DNA of 64,000 nucleotides from Citrobacter freundii ATCC 8090 = MTCC 1658 = NBRC 12681. GTDB lineage: Bacteria > Pseudomonadota > Gammaproteobacteria > Enterobacterales > Enterobacteriaceae. Position 1 is the stretch's first letter, and each line of letters begins with the position of its first letter. The stretch spans positions 3,720,001 to 3,784,000 of the forward strand of contig NZ_CP049015.1 of NCBI RefSeq assembly GCF_011064845.1, read 5' to 3'. A program made the translations under genes and the position numbers. The notes beneath the pieces are model-generated. The model had not been told where the DNA came from. It ran no database searches and was given only the letters and a program-made list of their open reading frames with translations. This document shows, one piece after another, positions 29,328-39,214 of this stretch.

Positions 29328-30440
29328 TTAACCTATATCTTTATCAATTGAGTGATAGACGTTAACCGTCTTTTTGGCGATTTCATGCCAATTGTAGTTT
29401 TGCAAATATACACGATAGTCCACGCTATTTGCTGTTACCCCTTGGCCTAATTTTTCGGCCAGACCGGTTACATCTCCCACCTTAAAATAGGTCTCGGCAG
29501 GCAGTTGAACTTCAAGGTTAGCAGGAATATCACTGACGACGGCCGGAAGAGAAAATGACATTGCCTCCAGCAGCGCAATGGGCAATCCTTCATGGTATGA
29601 AGGCATCACAAATAGCCTGGCCTGCGAAAACACCGCCTGCAGCTCATCACCACGTAAGAAACCGGTCATCACTACGCCTGGCGTGTCGGCGGCAAGCTTT
29701 TTGAGGCGAATGCTGTATTCGGTTGGATGATCCGCATCACCAATTAACACTAACGGCATGGTCAAACCGCTGTGTTGATAGGCGGCAATGGCATCATGCA
29801 TCCCTTTTTCTTCCACAAACCGTCCAACCACAACGAGATAATTTTTCGGCTGCAGCCCAAAGCGGGAGAGCGTATTGTCGATGGTGAGCTCTGATAACAA
29901 CCGCGGCTCGTTTACGCCATTGTGAATTAAATGCGCATCATAGCGACCATGTTTTTTCTGGATCAGTTGATTAATAACTTCAGAAATCACAATCACCTCG
30001 TTGGCATATCTTACCGCCCAACGTTCGCCCAGCAGCAATATTTTTTTTGCAACGAAACCCCATTTCTGACGATCGTAATCAGGTCCGTGGTGGGTGAAAA
30101 CCACCTTCTTACCCATCACGCGTAAGAGTGGGATCACAAGGCCAGGGCCGATAGCATGGACATGCACAATATCCGAATGGTCGATACGTGTCCTAAACAC
30201 CGCTAAAACGGAATGGACAATAGCTTCCAGCGAGCGCTTTTTGGGTGCCCACAGCGCGTAGGTCTCGACTTTTTTATAGACCGAACGTTTGTAATTTACA
30301 TATGGTGAGCGAGCAATCACGCAAATATCCACATCGAACTGCTGCTTAATGGCAGGATAAAGATTCTGACAGTGTGTCTCCACACCGCCCAATACATCGG
30401 GAATACCACGCGTTCCAAAAACCGTTATTATTTTACTCAT
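29328..30440 (-). CDS. Glycosyltransferase family 4 (DUF1972-type N terminus)
   Basis: A 370-residue retaining glycosyltransferase with a GT-B fold. The N-terminal block TVFGTRGIPDVLGGVETHC is the DUF1972-type signature found in rhamnosyl- and other capsule transferases. The C-terminal donor site has VVGRFVEEKGMHDAI and the EX7E motif HEGLPIALLEAMSFSLP. No membrane segment is evident. It lies 2 bp behind the next transferase gene in the same operon. Donor and acceptor sugars cannot be read from sequence. Confidence 0.87.
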   Translation of the reverse strand: MSKIITVFGTRGIPDVLGGVETHCQNLYPAIKQQFDVDICVIARSPYVNYKRSVYKKVETYALWAPKKRSLEAIVHSVLAVFRTRIDHSDIVHVHAIGPGLVIPLLRVMGKKVVFTHHGPDYDRQKWGFVAKKILLLGERWAVRYANEVIVISEVINQLIQKKHGRYDAHLIHNGVNEPRLLSELTIDNTLSRFGLQPKNYLVVVGRFVEEKGMHDAIAAYQHSGLTMPLVLIGDADHPTEYSIRLKKLAADTPGVVMTGFLRGDELQAVFSQARLFVMPSYHEGLPIALLEAMSFSLPAVVSDIPANLEVQLPAETYFKVGDVTGLAEKLGQGVTANSVDYRVYLQNYNWHEIAKKTVNVYHSIDKDIG

Positions 30441-30441
30441 T

Positions 30442-31653
30442 CTATGGCCTGCTCAGCAGTTCTTTATACAGCGCCTGTAAGGTATCCATATGTTTACTCA
30501 GCGCATATTTTTCACTCAACCGCGCACGGCCATGTAAGCCCATATTCCGCGCCTTCTCTTGCGAGTCAGCCAGGACGTCCATCGCATTTGCCAACTCCTG
30601 CGCATTGCCTGGTTCGAATAAAATCCCTTCGATACCGTCACGAATTTGTTCCGGGATACCGCCAATGCGCGACCCAATAACCGGCTTGCCTAAGGACATC
30701 GCTTCCAATATCGCCATAGAACAGTTTTCATAGCATTCAGAAGGAAGGATCACCGCTCGCGCATGCTTAATAAGCTTGTCGAGGGCTTCTCCTTGTTGCA
30801 CATAACCTAAAAATTCAACATCAGGGTATTTGGCGGCTAATTCATCATGCAACGGACCGTGCCCCACAACTTTCAGCGGCGCGCTGTTCTGCATTTTTTT
30901 ATGCGCTGCCAACAACGTTGCCACGCCCTTTTCACGGCTCAGACGGCCAAAGTACAGCATATAGCCCTCATCGCTTACTTCGGCCAGGGGACGACTGTCA
31001 TCAACGCCATTGACGATGACATCAATGCGCGAATTTGGCAGCGTACGCAGCAGGATGCCTCGTAAAAAAACACTCGGTGAAATAATCACATCCAGCGCCT
31101 GATAGTTTTGTGCAATGTACTGCCAGGTTGCCTCCAGGGAGAGCAGTAAGCTTTTTGAGGCTGAACCTTCCTGGCAACGATACCTGAAGGCATTGAAAAC
31201 CGTCCCGGTAATACAGGAATCGCACACTTTGCCGTCGCGCAGCATGGAATACGAGGGGCACACAATCTTATAGTCATGCGCAGTCAGCACCGTTTTGCAG
31301 CCAAAATTACGCGCAACTTTAATCAACGCCGGTGTTAACTGATGGTAGATGTTGTGAAAGTGGACAATATCCGGGCGCTCTTTTTCTAATAGCGCCAGCA
31401 TTTTTTTGCAGGCCTGCGAATTATGAATAAAGTTAACCGCCGTTTTGATACCGCCCAGCAGATTGCTCTCTTTGTGGTAGTCCACATTGCTGACGAAATA
31501 ATCCGCATAGTCCGAGGGGAAATTATTATCATGATGCATAGAGAAATCAATAACCTGCACTCCGGCCTGTTTCAGCATATCGCGCTCTTGAAAATAAACC
31601 GTTTCCGCGCCGCCTTTAATGAAAAAAAACTTGTTAACTAATAATACTTTCAT
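30442..31653 (-). CDS. Glycosyltransferase family 4
   Basis: A 403-residue GT-B glycosyltransferase. The N terminus MKVLLVNKFFFIKGGAETVY has the GGAE acceptor loop. An HFHNIYHQLTPALI segment and a cysteine cluster (KVCDSCITGTVF) follow. The donor site has YFGRLSREKGVATLLAA and the EX7E motif (SECYENCSMAILEAMSLGKP). The gene is tightly packed between two other glycosyltransferase genes and probably adds one sugar of the repeat unit at the cytoplasmic face. Confidence 0.87.
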   Translation of the reverse strand: MKVLLVNKFFFIKGGAETVYFQERDMLKQAGVQVIDFSMHHDNNFPSDYADYFVSNVDYHKESNLLGGIKTAVNFIHNSQACKKMLALLEKERPDIVHFHNIYHQLTPALIKVARNFGCKTVLTAHDYKIVCPSYSMLRDGKVCDSCITGTVFNAFRYRCQEGSASKSLLLSLEATWQYIAQNYQALDVIISPSVFLRGILLRTLPNSRIDVIVNGVDDSRPLAEVSDEGYMLYFGRLSREKGVATLLAAHKKMQNSAPLKVVGHGPLHDELAAKYPDVEFLGYVQQGEALDKLIKHARAVILPSECYENCSMAILEAMSLGKPVIGSRIGGIPEQIRDGIEGILFEPGNAQELANAMDVLADSQEKARNMGLHGRARLSEKYALSKHMDTLQALYKELLSRP

Positions 31654-31667
31654 GGCGCCTGCCCCGG

Positions 31668-32657
31668 TTATTCATGAATGATTTTACTGTTAGGTGGAGT
31701 CAACGGATCGCGTACGGGATAAAAAATACCTTTGATCAGCCCCGCTGAGCGTACGATTAAGTTAATAACGCTTTGCAGCCCATCTGTTAACGAGCGGTTT
31801 TGCACAATCTTCAACAAGGTAAATGCCAGTAATGGTAGAAGCGCAACGGCAAACACGTTGATATTAAAGGTGAGCAGCGCCACAAATAAGAGAATAAGGT
31901 AGAGCGCAAATACCGCCTCATTCTTCACGATGTTGAATGTCTGGGAAAACCAGGGTTTCCCCCAACTACAACGCAAAAGCTCACCCGGAGCCTGGTAATA
32001 ACCGCTGGTCCAGCGCCGCGCCAGCATCTTAAACGTCGGCAGCGTATGTGACGTATGGCTGAAGTAAGGAATATCCAGACGCCGCAGTTTATAGCCCGCT
32101 TCGATTAAACGCAGACCCAGCTCAGCCTCTTCATACGCGTGCAAATTACGGTTAGTCAGATAACCAATTTTCTCAATCGCAGAGCGACGATATAATCCAC
32201 CACCGCCTAAATGGTCACTATCCCCGAGCGGATATATTTTATTAATGCGTTGCTTACGAGACTTAAATTCATAGTTAACGGCATCATCCATTTCAACGGT
32301 TCCCGCAACGCCTGCATATTCTGGTTCAGCCTGCAAAAAGGCGACGGCCTGATCCACAAATCCTTCTTCCAGCTCCATGTCGCCGTCCATCAACAACAGA
32401 TATTCCCCTTCACTATACAGATAACCTAACTGGTGCCCGACGCCACAGCAGCGATCGCCAGGGTCAGTTAAGGACACTACGGTCACCCCTTTATCGATCG
32501 CAAGCTGTTGGGTGTTATCCGTTGAGAGACTATCTGCCACAATAATTTTATGTGGATAGTCAATAAGCTGCTTACGGATGCTGTCAATCGTCTTCTCAAT
32601 ACATTTAGATTCATTGAGTGTTTTAATGCTCACTGAAATAAACGGTTTTTGGTCCAT
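31668..32657 (-). CDS. Glycosyltransferase family 2 with C-terminal membrane anchor
   Basis: A 329-residue GT-A protein. The nucleotide-binding start is ISVSIKTLNESKCIEKTIDSI, with the metal-binding DGD in YLLLMDGDMELEEGF and a later acidic motif HAYEEAELGLRLIEAGYKLR. Hydrophobic segments at about 240-275 anchor it to the inner membrane. It is part of the exopolysaccharide operon, 14 bp before the second family-4 gene. An inverting linkage to the growing lipid-linked oligosaccharide is expected; the sugar is unknown. Confidence 0.87.
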   Translation of the reverse strand: MDQKPFISVSIKTLNESKCIEKTIDSIRKQLIDYPHKIIVADSLSTDNTQQLAIDKGVTVVSLTDPGDRCCGVGHQLGYLYSEGEYLLLMDGDMELEEGFVDQAVAFLQAEPEYAGVAGTVEMDDAVNYEFKSRKQRINKIYPLGDSDHLGGGGLYRRSAIEKIGYLTNRNLHAYEEAELGLRLIEAGYKLRRLDIPYFSHTSHTLPTFKMLARRWTSGYYQAPGELLRCSWGKPWFSQTFNIVKNEAVFALYLILLFVALLTFNINVFAVALLPLLAFTLLKIVQNRSLTDGLQSVINLIVRSAGLIKGIFYPVRDPLTPPNSKIIHE

Positions 32658-32661
32658 ACAA

Positions 32662-34032
32662 TTACCCTACGCAGCGAAGGACGGTTCGACGAATCACTAA
32701 ACTTGCCCCTAGTGATAAATAGAACAGGAATTGTAACATCGGTGTAATCATCAGTATCTGGCTGTAAGGTAAGCTAATTAAGCAACTGATAGCAAAAGCG
32801 TTAAACGCCGGTGCAAAACTCAGCAACTGGAGATCCTGCTGGTCCAGTTGTTCAAGTCTCAGTAATGGCTTTGGCTGACAAACTTTCAGGATATAAATGA
32901 ATAAGCTAACAAAGAGTAATGTACCAATCGCCCCCACTTCCCACAGCAGCATACTCAGGGAAGTCGAGTCGAGAATTAAGTTGTAGATAATATTCAAAAA
33001 TCCCGGCGACACCGTACTACCACTGTTAGTGGCGTTGAGTCCGTAGCCAAATAACGTTCCTGAAAGCCCCCACAGATCGTTATTTTTCAACCAGAACAGG
33101 AACGTCGTAAAGCGCCCTAATTCACCGGTAGACATAATGTAGTTTGGATCAAAGATATAGCTTAAGGAGTCGATAAAAATACTTAACGAGCTTTTCGATG
33201 GATCGCCACCGAACGCCGTAGAATAATAGTACGCGAGGATCACAATCGACAGGCTAATGAGCAACAGCATTCCCGCCACAATAACCAATAACGTCTTCAG
33301 ATTAACCTTACTAACGTCTTTGACGTAGCTCGGTGAGAGCCATACCCACGCCAGGAATATTGGCGATAGCAGGATGACAAACTTCACTTCACCAATTATG
33401 CATAAACCGATACCGAGAACAATATGCAGCGCCATGGATTTGAACGTGGTGAGCCCATGCTTATATTCGGAGACTTTTAACAACATAATTAACAGGCAAA
33501 ACAGCCCCATTGCGGCAGTATTCCCGCCCCCCATGGGGTCACCGCCAAACGTGCCAACCACGGAGTCCCATTTCTCATCTTCGCCGCGCACCGCGACGCG
33601 CTGGGGAACGACCAGTAAAACCTGATAAATCATTACCGGGATCTGCGCGTAAAAAACCCAGTACAAATAGCGTGTTACACGATAAATCTGCGACTCCCGG
33701 CAAAACCCTAGCAGCAAACAGATCATCACCAGCGACAATGCAATTTCGTTTTTAAATGCCACAATCGCGACGGTGATCCCGCCCTGAATCAACGTCGATG
33801 TCCCAGCCAGTACCAGGAACGAGAAATACAACGCCAGAACAATCGTCTCTTGCGCATCCAGTTGCAGCGAGCCATCACGCGTCTGCATCACCAATAATCC
33901 CACCATCAATAAGGTGAGGAAAAAAGGTATCCACAGCACTGACTGCATACCGGTAAAGTATTGCACCAAGCCACACAGGATCAGCGTGACAAAAGTATAA
34001 ACCAGTAAATAGTATCCGGTATTCAGTGTCAT
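32662..34032 (-). CDS. Wzy-like O-antigen/exopolysaccharide polymerase candidate
   Basis: A 456-residue polytopic membrane protein with roughly ten to twelve hydrophobic segments and one larger periplasmic loop (about residues 270-350, around FGGDPSKSSLSIFIDSL and NAtNSGSTVSPGF). Wzy proteins share little sequence, so the call rests on topology and position between a flippase and the transferases. It overlaps the flippase stop by 4 bp. It would polymerise flipped repeat units in the periplasm. Confidence 0.7.
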   Translation of the reverse strand: MTLNTGYYLLVYTFVTLILCGLVQYFTGMQSVLWIPFFLTLLMVGLLVMQTRDGSLQLDAQETIVLALYFSFLVLAGTSTLIQGGITVAIVAFKNEIALSLVMICLLLGFCRESQIYRVTRYLYWVFYAQIPVMIYQVLLVVPQRVAVRGEDEKWDSVVGTFGGDPMGGGNTAAMGLFCLLIMLLKVSEYKHGLTTFKSMALHIVLGIGLCIIGEVKFVILLSPIFLAWVWLSPSYVKDVSKVNLKTLLVIVAGMLLLISLSIVILAYYYSTAFGGDPSKSSLSIFIDSLSYIFDPNYIMSTGELGRFTTFLFWLKNNDLWGLSGTLFGYGLNATNSGSTVSPGFLNIIYNLILDSTSLSMLLWEVGAIGTLLFVSLFIYILKVCQPKPLLRLEQLDQQDLQLLSFAPAFNAFAISCLISLPYSQILMITPMLQFLFYLSLGASLVIRRTVLRCVG

Positions 34033-35240
34033 ATTATCACCGGCTTGTCTTTCAGGAGATTGGCTCGCTTATTCATTTTCAGATAAATGAAGGCGTAGCG
34101 AATAAATGTCAGTGAAGAAAACAAGATGACCGACGTTGCATAATCTTTATAAAAATAGGGCGTCACGACAAAAGCGAATAGTACAATCGCCAGCTGTTCC
34201 AGTTGGATACGCAGAAAATAGCGATGGGAACCAAAAATAAGTTCTATCACCGTCAGAGGGCTTATCGCCAGCGCAGGGAATAAATAGGGCAACATGTAGC
34301 GCGACGTCTCAATGGAGTTAATCCAGTCTTCGCTAAAACCGAGGCGCATCACAATCGGATAGAAAATAAAAACCCCAAGGGTACAGATAACCCCTAGTAC
34401 CAGCAATAGCATACGTACCTTGGTATATTCCTGATAGTTAAAGGTATTATTTCTGAAGTCGATAGACCACTTGGAGAAAATAGTATTGCGTACCGCGTTG
34501 CCGATGATCACCACCGGTGCCAGGCAAAAGCGGCTAACCACGGAAAAATAACCCGCCGTCAGCGCCGAGAACCAAAAGTTAATCAGCATAATCGGCAAAT
34601 TGCTGCTGGCCATCGCCAGCACTTCCGCACTGCCCACTTTGGTAATGTGATGAATATTCTGTTTGAAAAAATGCCAATTACTGGCGGGTCGCAGATGTCT
34701 GGCTGCCACCGAACGAATATCAAACGAATGCAAAATACAGCTTATGGTCAGCGCCATCGTCGCGCAGGCCCATGACCAATAAAACAGCTGTACATAATGC
34801 GTAACCAGAACCGAAAGTAATACCACCACTGAAACAGAAATACGCTGGAAAATCAGAAAAGGAAAGTTGGCCGTGCGTAGCGACAGGTTTTCCGAGATCA
34901 AAACCCACGCCGTTGCCAACGTCAGCAAATAGAGAAACAGGATGTTCTGGTGAAACAGCCACGCGGTGAGCACGGCGTAAGGTAAGGCAATGATCGTGCT
35001 TTGGATCAGGCAAAACACAACATTCTGTACCAGTTCGTCATCCTGCTGTTTAGGAATTAACAGCTGTGATGCAAAGGTACACACCTGAGCGCCCACCACG
35101 GCGATGCTGTAGTTGAGTGCATAAAGCCCCACCTCAGCCATATCGTACTTGTGTGAAATCAACCAAATAGACAGTGCACCAATCAACTGCGAGATGACTG
35201 ATGAACCGGCTATTGTGGAAGCGCTCTTCAGTAGACTCAT
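34029..35240 (-). CDS. Wzx-like polysaccharide flippase (MOP superfamily)
   Basis: A 403-residue membrane protein with about 12 hydrophobic segments. The N terminus LKSASTIAGSSVISQLIGAL and the following EVGLYALNYSIAVVGAQV are typical of the PST/MOP flippases. It would move lipid-linked repeat units across the inner membrane. It overlaps both neighbours by 4 bp (co-polymerase upstream, Wzy-like downstream), so translation is probably coupled. The substrate cannot be inferred. Confidence 0.85.
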   Translation of the reverse strand: MSLLKSASTIAGSSVISQLIGALSIWLISHKYDMAEVGLYALNYSIAVVGAQVCTFASQLLIPKQQDDELVQNVVFCLIQSTIIALPYAVLTAWLFHQNILFLYLLTLATAWVLISENLSLRTANFPFLIFQRISVSVVVLLSVLVTHYVQLFYWSWACATMALTISCILHSFDIRSVAARHLRPASNWHFFKQNIHHITKVGSAEVLAMASSNLPIMLINFWFSALTAGYFSVVSRFCLAPVVIIGNAVRNTIFSKWSIDFRNNTFNYQEYTKVRMLLLVLGVICTLGVFIFYPIVMRLGFSEDWINSIETSRYMLPYLFPALAISPLTVIELIFGSHRYFLRIQLEQLAIVLFAFVVTPYFYKDYATSVILFSSLTFIRYAFIYLKMNKRANLLKDKPVII

Positions 35241-37366
35241 ACGCGGCCTGGCGTGGTCATCAGTTGATCGGTACTGAAGTTCAGTGAACGCAGACCTTCT
35301 TGCGTCTCAAGATCTTTTTCTTCAACCGCATTGAGTACCGCGCCAATTACCACGCCGTTATTTTCTTCCAGCTTATCCAGCGCGTTGGCGATTTGCCCGG
35401 CGGACCCCGTCCCCGCTTTCACGATGAAAATCACCCCATCAACGGCGCGTTTAATCAGTTGAACATCCTGACTCTGATTCACAGCAGCGACATCAATAAT
35501 AATGCGCTGATAGTGCGATTTCAGTTCACGCATTAAGGGCTCAACGTGCCCCGACGACAGCATCAGTAAAGAAGAGATGGTTGTCTTGCCGTGCGGAATA
35601 AAATCGAGATGATCACTGAGCGTAATCCGCGCCTTTTCAAGCTGAACCTCCCCGCGCAACAGTTCCGCCAAACCTGCGGATGTTGCCGACGCCAGTTCAG
35701 AAGAGAGCCCGTCAGTGTTAAAGAAATCCGCATCAATAAGCAGTGTTTTCTGGTCGAAACTAAAAGAGTTAGCTAACAGATTCGCCAACAAAGAACGCCC
35801 ATCGCCGTGCTCCGTCGACGCCACCGCAAGCGTCTGTAAAGGTCGATTATCCAGCATAATCCGGGTACGGATACCGTGCACAATATCGGCATTCAGCGGG
35901 TTCTTCATGATCATGTCCCGCACCTGCGCGCGCCCTGAGGTTCCGCTAAAACGACGGATTTCACCCAGCGGAGCAACATTGAGCCGTTTTTTCATGCGAC
36001 TGAGGGTACCGATTGAGTTATCCATTGCCGCTTTAACAATGAAATACATGATACTGAACACCACCACCAGCATGACCACCATCAGCAACAGCAAAGATTT
36101 ATTCGGTTTCGCCGGTTTTAAGGCGGGTACCGCAGGGTCGTATAACACCGCATCAGCATTCACGCCGGACAGCGACAGCTCTTGAGTACGTTGATAAAGC
36201 GATTTATACAGGTCTTCCATTTTATCTAACGACAGCTTTTGACTGTTCCAGGCATCCCGTTTTGACGCCATTTTCTGGAAGATCTCTTTCTGCTCAGTCA
36301 CCTGCTGTTGATAGTTTTTTTCGTCCGCCAGCGCCGCCAGATATTGCTGGCGTAAACCGACTTTCAGCTCACCCAACACTCGTCCAGTCTGGTTTTGGAT
36401 CGACTGAACATCGGCCTCCGCTTTTAAAATGGCGGGATTTTTTGGCCCGTAGACTTTACGCTGTTCGGACAACGTTCGTTGCGCCTGAATCAACGCAATG
36501 CGCAAATCCTGGATCTGAGCATGATTAGAGACCGAAGGCAGCGAGATAACGCTCTCAATGGACTTACCTCCCCCGTTCACCTCGTTATAGACGGATTCAG
36601 CGGCAACCCGACGCTGAGTTGCATCGGCCAGGCGATTGGTTACGATACTTAACTGCTCGGTTTCAAAACCATCGATTCCACGGAAGGTCAGCAGCCCGGC
36701 ATTTTTCAGATAGTTGTCCATCTCGTCTTTTTGCTTAGCTATCGATTTCTGAATCTCTTCCATTTTTTCAAAATTCAGTTCGCGAGCTTTCTCCACCTTC
36801 AGACGCTTCTGCTCCACCGTGTAGTTGATGAAAGCCTGCGCGACGCCATTCGCAATGTCAGCCGCAACCTGTGGGGACGTTGATTCATAGGTAATAGACG
36901 CCAGGTTCGTCGTACGAATACCAATGACATTCAGATTTTTCGCCAGCGTTTTCAGCGCTTGTTCCATTCTCAGTTGCCGACTTTCATTGCTATCAGCCCC
37001 CCGAGCACCGGCTTTTTCCCCGGTAAACTCCGGGTTTTCATCCAGCTTCATATCACGTATGGCTTTCTCCAGCACAATACGTGAATGCATCAACGCATAT
37101 TGTGTTTCGTAGTAACCACTACGCGTTGAATCGAAACCATCAACCTGTGGAAACGGAGAAACGTTATCAGCTTGCGCCTTAATCAGCACCGTCGCCGTTG
37201 AAACATACTTTGAGGACATCATGCTGATTAATGGATACGCGACGACCCCAGCAACGATACCGGCCAGCGCGATTTTCCAGGCGTTCTTTTTCAACTCTTT
37301 GGCAAAGCGGGAGAATTCGACACTGCTTTCTCGTTTTTTGCCGTTTTCCACTATAGATAGTTTCAT
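35237..37366 (-). CDS. Wzc/GumC-like polysaccharide co-polymerase with degenerate tyrosine-kinase domain
   Basis: A 709-residue chain-length and export regulator. The Wzz domain has TM1 at about 31-50, a coiled-coil periplasmic part (180-400, including VYGPKNPAILKAEADVQSI) and TM2 at 424-444 with a preceding proline-rich VPALKPAKPNKS. The cytoplasmic BY-kinase-like domain (about 495-690) keeps D545/D547 (LLIDADFF) and D625 (IIIDVAAV). The Walker A lysine is replaced by R524 in EHGDGRSLL, and no tyrosine occurs after Y619, so the usual C-terminal Tyr cluster is absent. No Wzb-type phosphatase gene is present. Kinase activity is doubtful. Confidence 0.9.
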   Translation of the reverse strand: MKLSIVENGKKRESSVEFSRFAKELKKNAWKIALAGIVAGVVAYPLISMMSSKYVSTATVLIKAQADNVSPFPQVDGFDSTRSGYYETQYALMHSRIVLEKAIRDMKLDENPEFTGEKAGARGADSNESRQLRMEQALKTLAKNLNVIGIRTTNLASITYESTSPQVAADIANGVAQAFINYTVEQKRLKVEKARELNFEKMEEIQKSIAKQKDEMDNYLKNAGLLTFRGIDGFETEQLSIVTNRLADATQRRVAAESVYNEVNGGGKSIESVISLPSVSNHAQIQDLRIALIQAQRTLSEQRKVYGPKNPAILKAEADVQSIQNQTGRVLGELKVGLRQQYLAALADEKNYQQQVTEQKEIFQKMASKRDAWNSQKLSLDKMEDLYKSLYQRTQELSLSGVNADAVLYDPAVPALKPAKPNKSLLLLMVVMLVVVFSIMYFIVKAAMDNSIGTLSRMKKRLNVAPLGEIRRFSGTSGRAQVRDMIMKNPLNADIVHGIRTRIMLDNRPLQTLAVASTEHGDGRSLLANLLANSFSFDQKTLLIDADFFNTDGLSSELASATSAGLAELLRGEVQLEKARITLSDHLDFIPHGKTTISSLLMLSSGHVEPLMRELKSHYQRIIIDVAAVNQSQDVQLIKRAVDGVIFIVKAGTGSAGQIANALDKLEENNGVVIGAVLNAVEEKDLETQEGLRSLNFSTDQLMTTPGRV

Positions 37367-37368
37367 CG

Positions 37369-37926
37369 TTAGAAGAACCCCATGCCAATAATCACGACAT
37401 CCCCTGGATGAACAGAGTGCGTTAAATCGACATTCTCAAGCAGCTGATTGCTACCCGACAGACGAATGTTGATATCTTGACGGTCCGCACGGTCTGTAAA
37501 CCCACCCGCCTGCGCAATAGATTTCTCGACGGTAAGCCCTGGCTCATAGGCGAAGCCATTTGGACTTTTCACCTCGCCTGAAACATAGTATTTGCGGAAC
37601 TCGGCAATGCTCACCGTCACCATCGGAGTGGTAAAATAATCTCCGGTCAGGCGTTGAGTTAATTCTTTTGTCACTTGATCAACGGTTTTATCTTGTAATT
37701 TAAGAGCACCAACAAACGGGAAATTAATTTCCCCACTCTTATCCAAAATAAACCGCATCGTCATATCGGGTTGACCATGAACAGCGATATTGACCGTATC
37801 CCCCGCCCCAAGTCGGTAATCCTGCTGAACAGTAGCAGGATCGTCCATTAATCGCGGGCTGGACGTTGTGCATCCGACCAACAGGATACTGAAAAGCAAA
37901 ACCGCGCACAGTTCTATTATTTTCAT
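37369..37926 (-). CDS. Short OPX/Wza-like polysaccharide export lipoprotein
   Basis: A 185-residue lipoprotein (lipobox LVGC, cysteine 19). It has a polysaccharide-export domain (YRLGAGDTVNIAVHGQPDMT, FPFVGALKLQDKTVDQVTKEL) and one SLBB domain (YVSGEVKSPNGFAYEPGLTVEKSI). It ends at PGDVVIIGMGFF. Classical Wza is about 380 residues and carries a C-terminal helical outer-membrane barrel, which is absent here. Such short OPX proteins are thought to work with a separate outer-membrane beta-barrel, and one is encoded 2 bp upstream. It probably lies in the periplasm, attached to the outer membrane. Confidence 0.9.
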   Translation of the reverse strand: MKIIELCAVLLFSILLVGCTTSSPRLMDDPATVQQDYRLGAGDTVNIAVHGQPDMTMRFILDKSGEINFPFVGALKLQDKTVDQVTKELTQRLTGDYFTTPMVTVSIAEFRKYYVSGEVKSPNGFAYEPGLTVEKSIAQAGGFTDRADRQDINIRLSGSNQLLENVDLTHSVHPGDVVIIGMGFF

Positions 37927-37927
37927 T

Positions 37928-39214
37928 TTAGATCTGAACCTTAGCTTTAAGCATAATCATAGAATTATCATAACCCAACGTTCTAATAACTTCCTGATTG
38001 TCGTTGGGACCGATATAAAACGAGTCAGTATCCCTATTCGAATTTAATGTATCTATCTGATATTTAATCTCAAAATTAACCGACGGCGTATAGTCATAGC
38101 TCATGGTTACGCTAAACACACCATCTTTATCATGTCGATCCTTGTTCTGTTTTTTATAGTCTTCCGAAGTGAATGAGTAGTCCAATAAAGTAGAAAAACG
38201 AGTGCCTAACCAGAAATGCTGGTAAGAAAGGCCATACTGGGTCACTAAAATATATCCCCCAACTTCCGATGGGTCTTTAATGCTTTGCGCAGAGTGGGCC
38301 GTGAAAACTGATTGTTGTAATGGCTTCCACTCCGCTTTTATGTCCCAGTTTAGACCATTAAAATCATGCGAGTTTGCGTTGTTTTCAAATGTTTTATACA
38401 GCCATGAAATATTCATGTCGACATTGGTTTTCCCCGTCAACTGCGACTTCAGGCCATACAGCAAATAGTACTCATTAGTGTCTTTTTCTGAGTTGTTATC
38501 ATAGCGACGCTGGTTAGTAATAAAACTATAGCGAAAGCGCGTTCTGGATGTGTACTGGTCAAAAATTTCTGCCACCAAGCTATTTTCGTGCCATTCCTGT
38601 TCCTGAATATAATTGTAGAAGTCTTCACTGCTGTCCCGTACATCAGACGTGTTGCCGAAAGTGAGTTTTTTATACAACAACGCCAGTTCCGCTTTCCCAC
38701 GCCCATCAGGTGCGCCGTAACTGTAACGCAATTCACTGTTGATAAAATTCGTCGTCAGTGGAGATGTAATCCCATACTGCTCGAATTGGCCCGGGAGAAA
38801 ACCCTCGGTAATACCGCGACCACGGGATTCATGCCCAAGCGTATCCTCCAGATTGAGGGTTAGACCATGCTTGAGCCCGTACCGCCAGGCACCGTTAAAA
38901 CGGAAAAAATGATCGTTATAGTTATCAGCGGAATCACTGGAGTAGTTACGATAATCTCCGGAATACATCAGTAAATACTTATCCTGACCGCGCTCTCCGA
39001 TCATACTCAGTACAGGCGCTGCGCTCTGAAACGAGGAACCAATAGCATCGCTGCTATGTGGCTGATAAGAAACGTTATCATTATAACCATAATCCACAGC
39101 GACCTTGCCCTGGAAGTCGATTCCCGCAAAGCCAATGTGTGATTTCGGGGTTAAATCAGCCCATGCGGGCTGCGATATCACAATTCCGGTAATCACTATC
39201 AATTTAGTATGCAT
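37928..39214 (-). CDS. Outer-membrane beta-barrel protein, likely polysaccharide translocon
   Basis: A 428-residue protein with a signal peptide ending near QPAWA and a barrel of alternating polar/aromatic strands (DKYLLMYSGDYRNYSSDSAD, FNGAWRYGLKHGLTLNLED, TRFRYSFITNQRRYD) that ends in a strand KAKVQI. Similar barrels sit in capsule and exopolysaccharide loci such as Vibrio vps. Between wcaJ and the short OPX gene it is the natural outer-membrane channel partner. The ATG at 39214 overlaps the wcaJ stop by 11 nt; the frame opens earlier only at a TTG. Confidence 0.82.
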   Translation of the reverse strand: MHTKLIVITGIVISQPAWADLTPKSHIGFAGIDFQGKVAVDYGYNDNVSYQPHSSDAIGSSFQSAAPVLSMIGERGQDKYLLMYSGDYRNYSSDSADNYNDHFFRFNGAWRYGLKHGLTLNLEDTLGHESRGRGITEGFLPGQFEQYGITSPLTTNFINSELRYSYGAPDGRGKAELALLYKKLTFGNTSDVRDSSEDFYNYIQEQEWHENSLVAEIFDQYTSRTRFRYSFITNQRRYDNNSEKDTNEYYLLYGLKSQLTGKTNVDMNISWLYKTFENNANSHDFNGLNWDIKAEWKPLQQSVFTAHSAQSIKDPSEVGGYILVTQYGLSYQHFWLGTRFSTLLDYSFTSEDYKKQNKDRHDKDGVFSVTMSYDYTPSVNFEIKYQIDTLNSNRDTDSFYIGPNDNQEVIRTLGYDNSMIMLKAKVQI

